From assembly GCA_029858545.1 (NCBI GenBank), contig JAOUFA010000104.1, positions 1-10,163 on the forward strand: 10,163 nt of DNA. Direction: 5' to 3'. The notes beneath the pieces were generated by a model, which made no database searches, was not told the origin of the DNA, and saw nothing but the letters and a program-made list of their open reading frames with translations. The position numbers and the translations under genes are program-made. Within the stretch, counting starts at the first letter, position 1, and every line of letters starts with the position of its first letter. This document shows, one piece after another, positions 5,509-10,163 of this stretch. This DNA comes from Betaproteobacteria bacterium. GTDB lineage: Bacteria; Pseudomonadota; Gammaproteobacteria; Burkholderiales; SG8-39.

Positions 5509-6267
5509 TCAGGAGCGCTTGTCGAGGAATCGCGCGACGCGCGCCTGGGTGTCCGCCGATGCATAGAGGGCCCGGGTTTCGACGAGTTCCACTGCGTAGC
5601 CGTCCGCGCCCGGGGTGAGCGCCGCAGCGATGCAACGCTTGCACGCCGCGAGCGCCGGGGCGGGCAGCGCGGCAATGCGCGCAACGATGCTTCGCGTGTA
5701 GACCGGCAATTCTGCCTGCGGCGCGACCCAGTGCACCAGTCCAAGCGCGGCTGCCTCGCTGCCGGGGAGGATCTCGGCACCGAGGATCAGCCGGCGCGCG
5801 AGCGCGTCGCCGGCAAGACGGGTCATGCGCTGGGTGCCGCCGGCGCCGGGCAGCAAACCCAGTCGCGCCTCGGGCAGACCGAGCTTTGCGGTGTCGGCGG
5901 CGACGCGCAGGTCACAGGAGAGCGCCAGTTCGAACCCCCCGCCGAGCGCAGCGCCGTTGAGTTCGGCGATCGAGACGACGCCGAGCGCCTCGATCCGGGC
6001 GAAGGTTCGCTGCATGCGCCGCGCGACCTCGAGCATGCGCGCGCGCCCCGCTTCGGTCGGAAAGGTATCGCGCATCAACTCGAGGTCGGCGCCGGCGCAA
6101 AAGACTGCCTGCGCACTGCGCAGCCAGAGGACTGCGAGAGAGGAATGGGCGGCGATTTCCTCGATGATCTCGTCCAGGCGGTCCAGCCACGCGTCGTTGA
6201 TCGCGTTGACCGGCGCTCGGGCGAGCGTGGCGGTTGCCACCGCGCCGTCGATGTGCAGATCGATCAC
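5509..6267 (-). CDS. Enoyl-CoA hydratase/isomerase (crotonase), both catalytic glutamates present
   Basis: A 252-residue crotonase-fold enzyme adding water to a trans-2-enoyl-CoA. The oxyanion-hole/CoA region reads CAGADLELM (57-65) and the second oxyanion loop NGAALGGGFELALSCD. The two catalytic glutamates of rat hydratase (144 and 164) correspond to E113 in GGGFELA and E133 in GLPEARLGLLPGAGGTQR, with the same 20-residue spacing, so hydratase activity is expected. The start codon is GTG (6267-6265), sharing the four bases GTGA with the TetR stop codon, which indicates translational coupling and a common operon. It is the last gene of the minus-strand operon and converges on the isomerase gene. 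The natural acyl-CoA is unknown, and context points to intermediates of a ring-acid pathway. Confidence 0.9.
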   Translation of the reverse strand: MIDLHIDGAVATATLARAPVNAINDAWLDRLDEIIEEIAAHSSLAVLWLRSAQAVFCAGADLELMRDTFPTEAGRARMLEVARRMQRTFARIEALGVVSIAELNGAALGGGFELALSCDLRVAADTAKLGLPEARLGLLPGAGGTQRMTRLAGDALARRLILGAEILPGSEAAALGLVHWVAPQAELPVYTRSIVARIAALPAPALAACKRCIAAALTPGADGYAVELVETRALYASADTQARVARFLDKRS

Positions 6268-7001
6268 CGTGCGGTGCCCTTTCTTCGCTGTTCACTGTCG
6301 GCGAGCGCCGCCGCGTAGGCCACCCGGCCCTGCGCGGTAAGCAGGGGTGCGACGAGCAGGTCGAGCCCGTCGCGCACGTAGCGCGCGAGGGTATAGCGCT
6401 TGCGCAGCGCCCAGTACTTGAGCGCCCAGGTGTGGCAGAACATCACCAGCATGTAGGCATGAAGGTATTCGTTGCCGGTGCGCATCTGCCCCGCCTTGAC
6501 GCAGGAATGCACACAAGCCTGGATAATGCGGTTGGTACGGACTTCGCCGTCCATGATCAGCCGGCGACGGTCATCGCGGAGCGATTTGGTCGATCGATAG
6601 GTGAGTACCGTTGCTTCGCGCAGGCGATCGATGATCTCGCAGTAAGTCGCGATCGCGGTACACAGTCGCCGCACAGGGCCCTCGACTTCGATCAGGCGCG
6701 CCGGAATTTCCCGCTCGTAGGTATCGAGCACGAGCTTGAGCGCGAGCAGCAGCACGTCGTCCTTGTCGCGCACGTACTGGTAGACGAGCCCGGTGCTGAT
6801 GCCCGCCTCGCGCGCGATTTCCTGGATCGTGGTCGTGTAGTAGCCGCGGCCGGAAAAGAGCTTGACCGCCGCGCGCACGATCTGGCCGCGCCGCTCCTCA
6901 ACAAGGCGCGGGTCGGTAACCAGACTTTGCACATGTCCCGGCCCCGCGGCGGCCGTTTTGCGCGGCGTCGATCGCGCGCCCGCGGGGCGGGCGCGGCTCA
7001 T
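6264..7001 (-). CDS. TetR/AcrR-family transcriptional regulator
   Basis: A 245-residue dimeric repressor. The TetR DNA-binding domain occupies about residues 36-85: GQIVRAAVKLFSGRGY, then the helix-turn-helix TTIQEIAREAGISTGLVYQY (57-76) and KDDVLLLAL. The rest is an all-helical ligand domain whose specificity cannot be read. About 30 residues rich in Arg, Ala and Pro precede the domain. The only ATG upstream of the domain is 7001, but a shorter product from a non-ATG start is possible. It lies 22 bp behind the crotonase gene and overlaps the next hydratase by 4 bp, so it is produced from the operon it probably controls. The palindrome at 8707-8728 is a natural candidate for its operator. TetR proteins in such clusters usually sense an acyl-CoA intermediate. 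Confidence 0.9.
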   Translation of the reverse strand: MSRARPAGARSTPRKTAAAGPGHVQSLVTDPRLVEERRGQIVRAAVKLFSGRGYYTTTIQEIAREAGISTGLVYQYVRDKDDVLLLALKLVLDTYEREIPARLIEVEGPVRRLCTAIATYCEIIDRLREATVLTYRSTKSLRDDRRRLIMDGEVRTNRIIQACVHSCVKAGQMRTGNEYLHAYMLVMFCHTWALKYWALRKRYTLARYVRDGLDLLVAPLLTAQGRVAYAAALADSEQRRKGTAR

Positions 7002-7023
7002 TGCCGCGGTACCCTGGTTGGCA

Positions 7024-7842
7024 TCAGTTGCCTTCGAATTTCGGCTTTTCCTTTTTCACGAAGGCGTTGTACGCGCGCTCGAAGTCGCCCGTTTGCATGC
7101 AGATCGCCTGCGCTTCGGCCTCGGTTTCGAGCGCCTGCTCGATCGACATGTTCCATTCCTGGTGCAGGCACTTCTTGGTCATCGCGTGTCCGAATGCCGG
7201 TCCGTTGGCAAGACTCAGGGCCATCTCCTGCGCGCGCGCAAGCAACTTGTCCTGCGGCACGAGCGCGTTGAAATATCCCCAGGCGAGGCCTTCGTCGGCG
7301 CTCATCGCGCGTCCCGTATAGAGGAGTTCCGACGCGCGCCCCTGTCCGATAATGCGCGGCAGAATCGCACAGGCACCCATGTCGCAGCCGGCGAGCCCCA
7401 CGCGCACGAACAGAAACGCGGTCTTGGCCTCGGGAGTTGCGTAGCGCATGTCGCTCGCCATGGAAATGATCGCCCCGGCTCCGGCGCATATGCCGTCCAC
7501 TGCGGAGATGATCGGTTGCGGGCAGTTACGCATTTCCTTGACGAAGTTTCCGGTCATGCGGGTGAAGCGCAGCAGGTCGGGCATGTCCATCTTCACCAGC
7601 GGGCCGATGATGTCGTGCACATCGCCGCCCGAGCAGAAATTGCCTCCCTCACCGGTGAAGACGACCGCCCGCACATCGTCGGCATACTGAAGGCGGTGAA
7701 ACGTGTCGCGCAGTTCCGCGTAGCTTTCGAAGGTGAGCGGATTCTTGCGTTCGGGACGGTTCAGGGTGACGGTCGCGACGCGGTCCTTCACCTGCCACCT
7801 GAAGTGCTCGGGTCGCCATTCAGCCGCTTTGAGCGAGTACAT
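7024..7842 (-). CDS. Crotonase-superfamily protein with atypical active site
   Basis: A 272-residue member of the enoyl-CoA hydratase family. VATVTLNRPERKNPL and NFCSGGDVHDI (first oxyanion loop, 69-79), and VDGICAGAGAIISMASD (second loop), establish the fold. Both positions of the hydratase glutamates are replaced, I125 and F145 by alignment with the neighbouring hydratase. Instead there is an aspartate, D154, in GLAGCDMGACAILPRIIG. Asp is catalytic near this place in dienoyl-CoA isomerase and in MenB, so the reaction may be isomerisation, hydrolysis or C-C chemistry, not simple hydration. The start is ATG 7842 with GGAGG directly upstream (7851-7847). An ATG 39 bases earlier (7881) lacks such a site. 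I recall close relatives beside 'salicylyl-CoA 5-hydroxylase/oxidoreductase' and SDR genes in other betaproteobacteria, but this was not searched. Confidence 0.88.
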   Translation of the reverse strand: MYSLKAAEWRPEHFRWQVKDRVATVTLNRPERKNPLTFESYAELRDTFHRLQYADDVRAVVFTGEGGNFCSGGDVHDIIGPLVKMDMPDLLRFTRMTGNFVKEMRNCPQPIISAVDGICAGAGAIISMASDMRYATPEAKTAFLFVRVGLAGCDMGACAILPRIIGQGRASELLYTGRAMSADEGLAWGYFNALVPQDKLLARAQEMALSLANGPAFGHAMTKKCLHQEWNMSIEQALETEAEAQAICMQTGDFERAYNAFVKKEKPKFEGN

Positions 7843-7877
7843 GTTTCCTCCGGGTTCTGGGGGTTTCTGAAAGTAGC

Positions 7878-7914
7878 GCATCGCCCCGCTGCACTGCGTG
7901 CTGCGGGGCGGTGC
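7878..7914 (-). other. Intercistronic RNA hairpin between SDR and crotonase genes
   Basis: GCATCGCCCCGC (7878-7889) and GCGGGGCGGTGC (7903-7914) form a 12-bp stem with one T/G pair and a 13-nt loop, in the 84-bp gap between the SDR stop and the crotonase start. No T run follows on the minus strand, so it is not a standard terminator. It may stabilise the upstream message, mark an RNA processing site or lower read-through. Confidence 0.55.
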
Positions 7915-7926
7915 ATCGTTGTTCCT

Positions 7927-8673
7927 CTAGCCAACCATCGTCAGGCCACCGCTCACGGAGAGCACCTGGCCGGTAATGAAATCGGAACGATTGCTTGCGA
8001 AAAACAGCACCGCGTCGGCCACTTCGGAAGGTTTCGCGAGACGCTGCATCGGCGTTACCCGGATGAAGGCTTCGCGGAATTTCTCCGGCACCGCGGCAAG
8101 AAGCGGAGTGTCGGTGGGTCCAGGACATACGCAGTTCACATTGATGTTGTGGCGCGCCATCTCGCGGGCGAGCGACTTGGTGAACGCGATCGCGCCGCCC
8201 TTCGCTCCGGAGTAGACGGTCTCGCCGAGACTGCCGACGCGGCCGGCGTCGCTCGCCACCGTGATGACCTTGCCCGCCTTGCGTTCGATCATCGGGTCGA
8301 GGAACGCCCGCGTCACGGCAATCGGTCCGAGGAGGTTCAGATCGATCACCTTGCGCCAGAATTCAGGGGTGTTCTTCACGAAGGGCTCGACGCGCCCCCA
8401 TCCCGCGACGTTGGCGACGATATCGACCTGCCCCCGGCGCTTGAGCGCCTGCTGGCGAAAATCGTCGATCGACGCGAGATCGGTCACGTCGAGCCGAATG
8501 AAGTCCGCCGCGCCGCCCTGTGCGCGGATCGCTGCCGCCGCTTCGTTTCCCTGTGGTTCGGCGATATCCGCGAGCAACACATGGGCCCCCGCCCGCGCAA
8601 GCACCTCCGCCGTCGTGCGGCCGATTCCCGAGGCCGCGCCCGTCACCACCGCAGTTTTTCCTTCGAGTCGCAT
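7927..8673 (-). CDS. SDR-family NAD-dependent dehydrogenase, BadH-like
   Basis: A 248-residue classical short-chain dehydrogenase. The cofactor motif is TGAASGIG (11-18), and D36 after the second strand favours NAD over NADP. N88-V-A-G replaces the usual NNAG. The catalytic tetrad is N113, S141, Y154 and K158. The end FITGQVLSVSGGLTM and the block CPGPTDTPLL match what I remember of 2-hydroxycyclohexanecarboxyl-CoA dehydrogenase (BadH) of Rhodopseudomonas palustris, so oxidation of a cyclic or beta-hydroxyacyl-CoA is the best guess. The Shine-Dalgarno AAGGA (8683-8679) lies 5 bases before the ATG at 8673. It is the first gene of the minus-strand operon and follows the promoter/operator at 8707-8742. 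3-oxoacyl reductase or another cyclic alcohol dehydrogenase are alternatives. Confidence 0.9.
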   Translation of the reverse strand: MRLEGKTAVVTGAASGIGRTTAEVLARAGAHVLLADIAEPQGNEAAAAIRAQGGAADFIRLDVTDLASIDDFRQQALKRRGQVDIVANVAGWGRVEPFVKNTPEFWRKVIDLNLLGPIAVTRAFLDPMIERKAGKVITVASDAGRVGSLGETVYSGAKGGAIAFTKSLAREMARHNINVNCVCPGPTDTPLLAAVPEKFREAFIRVTPMQRLAKPSEVADAVLFFASNRSDFITGQVLSVSGGLTMVG

Positions 8674-8706
8674 GCTAGTCCTTCTCTTGAAGTTGCAGAC
8701 GGATGT

Positions 8707-8728
8707 TGACTGAATGATTGCTCAGTCA
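8707..8728. promoter_or_regulatory. Palindromic operator overlapping the SDR promoter, candidate TetR site
   Basis: TGACTGA (8707-8713) and TCAGTCA (8722-8728) are exact inverted repeats separated by 8 bases, giving a 22-bp site. It covers the -10 box and part of the spacer of the predicted promoter, where a bound repressor would block RNA polymerase. Length and symmetry fit TetR-family operators, and a TetR gene lies in the same operon. Confidence 0.65.
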
Positions 8729-8742
8729 GTGGCGGGCGTCAA
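8714..8742 (-). promoter_or_regulatory. Sigma70-like promoter of the SDR operon
   Basis: On the minus strand the -35 box is TTGACG (8742-8737, five of six consensus bases), followed by a 17-base spacer and the -10 box AATCAT (8719-8714, four of six). This would start transcription near 8707, about 35 bases before the SDR start codon. It is the only gap of useful size in front of the operon. Confidence 0.6.
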
Positions 8743-8770
8743 CCCCCCCGGGTCAAGAACCGGCGGGATT

Positions 8771-10054
8771 TCAGCTGATGCCGCGGCTGCGCAGCAGGGC
8801 CGCGAAAGGCCTGTCGACTTCGTCGATGTGGTGGAACAGCCAGTCCAGCAGGAAGCGCGAGGTCTCGCTGACGCCCTGCGGATCGAGCCGAAGAGTGAGG
8901 CGCGCGAGGCCGCCCTCGAGCCGGCGGTGCTCGGCCCGATGGCGCTCCGCCGCGGCACCGACTTCGTCCATCAGACGCTCTTCGGTGGCGAAGTGATGCT
9001 CGGTATAGCGCACCAGGTCCTTCAACGCATCGACCAGCGGGTCGAGATCGCGGCCGGCACGCAGATCCGAGGAGAGACGATTGATCAGCGCGAGCAGGTG
9101 CCGATGCTGCCCATCGATCACCTCGATGCCGACTTCGAAGCGCGCCTCCCACGGAACCTCGGCCAGCGAGCCGGGTGCGACGACACTCGGCGGCGGGACG
9201 AAGGCCCAGCCCTGGCCGCCTGTGCCGGGCACTTCACCCAGGGCGACGCGCGCACGATCGAGAACCTCGTCGGGATCAGCGCTATCGTCGGGAAATGCCG
9301 CGATTCCCAGGCGGATGTGCATCTGGTGCGCACGCCCGTCGATCTCGATCGGATCGACAAGGGCGGCGACCAGGCGCGCAGCGGGCGTCACCGCGTGTTC
9401 GCGCTCGGTGACCCGGGCAAGAAGGATGGCAATCTCGCGATCCCCGATGCGCGCCAGGGTGTCAGGATCTCGCAGGCACTTGCGCAGGCGCGCGCATGCC
9501 GCGCGCAGCAGTCTGGCGTCCGACACGCCTTCCAACTGCGCGACCAGCACGATCGCCTTGCGGCCGGCGCGTTGCGCGCTCGCCGCCGCGTGGCGCATGC
9601 GCTGGCGGAACAGGTCAAGATTGGGAAGGCCCGTCGCGGCATCGTGCAGGGCGGCGTAGGACAGATCGCCGCTCACGCGCCGCTGCCTGCTCGAATCGGT
9701 CAATGCGAACACCAATGCATCACCACCGGGCAAATCGCCGAGTGCGCCGGCGAGTTCGGCTTCGAAATAGCTGCCGTCGCTGCGCTGCGCCAGAAAATTG
9801 ACCGAAATTGGCTTCGCCGACGCAAGTACCAGCCTTACTCTCTCGCGGTCAGCCGCGGCGACGAAATCCAGCAACGAACCCGTGTTCAGGCCGCGCGGCA
9901 GGCCGAGCAGGTCGGCCAGGGGGGCGCTCACATGCACCAGGCGCCCCGCGCGCTGCGCACCCAGCGCAAGCAAGTCCTTTGCCGCGAGCAGTTCGACGCA
10001 CGCGCGCTGCAGGTCTTCGGGTGCGGCCGGAGGGGTGGGAGAAATGTTCGCCAC
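8771..10054 (-). CDS. PAS / degenerate GGDEF / bacteriohemerythrin sensor protein
   Basis: A 427-residue soluble protein with three parts. Residues 15-120 resemble a PAS domain (VHVSAPLADLLGL, RSDGSYFEAEL). Residues 135-285 match a diguanylate cyclase fold (HDAATGLPNLDLF), but the signature GGDEF is GDREI (204-208), so cyclase activity is unlikely. Residues 300-425 are a complete hemerythrin: VGIEVIDGQH (H317), YTEHHFATEERLM (H354, E358), H372, H376 and WLFHHIDEVD (H409, D414), all seven di-iron ligands. The di-iron centre would bind O2 or respond to redox state and signal through the GGDEF fold. The start is GTG 10054-10052, without an obvious Shine-Dalgarno. It lies 12 bases behind the stop of an upstream ORF, suggesting a shared operon. 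No signal peptide or membrane segment is seen, so it should act in the cytoplasm. Confidence 0.87.
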   Translation of the reverse strand: MANISPTPPAAPEDLQRACVELLAAKDLLALGAQRAGRLVHVSAPLADLLGLPRGLNTGSLLDFVAAADRERVRLVLASAKPISVNFLAQRSDGSYFEAELAGALGDLPGGDALVFALTDSSRQRRVSGDLSYAALHDAATGLPNLDLFRQRMRHAAASAQRAGRKAIVLVAQLEGVSDARLLRAACARLRKCLRDPDTLARIGDREIAILLARVTEREHAVTPAARLVAALVDPIEIDGRAHQMHIRLGIAAFPDDSADPDEVLDRARVALGEVPGTGGQGWAFVPPPSVVAPGSLAEVPWEARFEVGIEVIDGQHRHLLALINRLSSDLRAGRDLDPLVDALKDLVRYTEHHFATEERLMDEVGAAAERHRAEHRRLEGGLARLTLRLDPQGVSETSRFLLDWLFHHIDEVDRPFAALLRSRGIS

Positions 10055-10066
10055 GCTGCACCAGAC

Positions 10067-10163
10067 TCAACGGGGGGCGCGAAACAAGGCCTTCAGATCC
10101 TCGTCGATCGTCACGCCCCGCAATGGGGCGTCGGCATCGGCCCGCCTTGCCCAGACGCGCGTC
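10067..10163 (-). CDS. C-terminal end of an unidentified protein (runs off the window)
   Basis: One minus-strand frame is open from the right edge to TGA 10069-10067, giving 31 codons that end VTIDEDLKALFRAPR. The end of the peptide looks like ordinary protein, and the gap to the hemerythrin start is only 12 bases, as expected for adjacent genes in an operon. Too little is visible to name a family. The call rests on composition and spacing only. Confidence 0.5.
   Translation of the reverse strand, partial: TRVWARRADADAPLRGVTIDEDLKALFRAPR

Noticed and set aside
6862..8709. Long plus-strand ORF of 615 codons opposite the SDR, crotonase and TetR genes
   Set aside because: It is antisense to three well-supported genes, has no recognisable domain and is typical of stop-poor shadow frames in GC-rich DNA.
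9442..9456. Active diguanylate cyclase signature
   Set aside because: The expected GGDEF reads GDREI, so an active cyclase is not supported.

Overview
The window is high-GC, densely coded DNA with short intergenic gaps. Its gene families (an Amt transporter with a conserved C-terminal tail, gentisate-pathway enzymes of the NagK/NagL type, a BadH-like dehydrogenase and a benzoate-CoA-ligase-type enzyme) suggest a chromosomal segment of an aromatic-degrading betaproteobacterium (Burkholderiales or Rhodocyclales-like). The taxonomic call is inference. No tRNA, rRNA, CRISPR array or transposase was seen.

Layout. (1) Positions 1-693 hold the 3' half of an ammonium transporter gene. (2) Positions 698-1626 look like two tandem integron gene cassettes inserted directly behind the amt stop codon. 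The first carries an 89-aa protein of unknown function and the second a GNAT acetyltransferase. Each ends in an attC-like recombination site, and no integrase gene is in view. A strong plus-strand intrinsic terminator at 1652-1681 follows and was probably the original amt terminator, so the cassettes appear to sit inside the amt transcription unit. (3) A minus-strand MarR regulator (1698-2150) diverges from a plus-strand set: a benzoate-CoA-ligase-family enzyme (2515-4050), a fumarylpyruvate hydrolase-like FAH protein (4125-4817) and a maleylpyruvate/maleylacetoacetate isomerase (4840-5475). (4) A minus-strand operon runs SDR dehydrogenase (8673-7927), atypical crotonase (7842-7024), TetR regulator (7001-6264) and canonical enoyl-CoA hydratase (6267-5509). 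Upstream of it are a sigma70-like promoter and an overlapping palindrome, a good candidate TetR operator. (5) A minus-strand PAS / degenerate-GGDEF / bacteriohemerythrin sensor protein lies at 8771-10054. It is preceded by the last 31 codons of another minus-strand ORF running off the right edge.

How they fit together. Blocks 3 and 4 read as parts of one catabolic region for an aromatic or alicyclic acid that is first activated to a CoA thioester. The ligase makes the thioester, the SDR and the two crotonases act on ring or post-ring CoA intermediates, and the isomerase plus FAH hydrolase convert maleylpyruvate (the gentisate ring-cleavage product) through fumarylpyruvate to fumarate and pyruvate. 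The ring-hydroxylating and ring-cleaving enzymes are not in the window, so the substrate is unproven. MarR and TetR are likely local, ligand-responsive repressors of the two transcription units. The main unexpected structure is the cassette pair behind amt.
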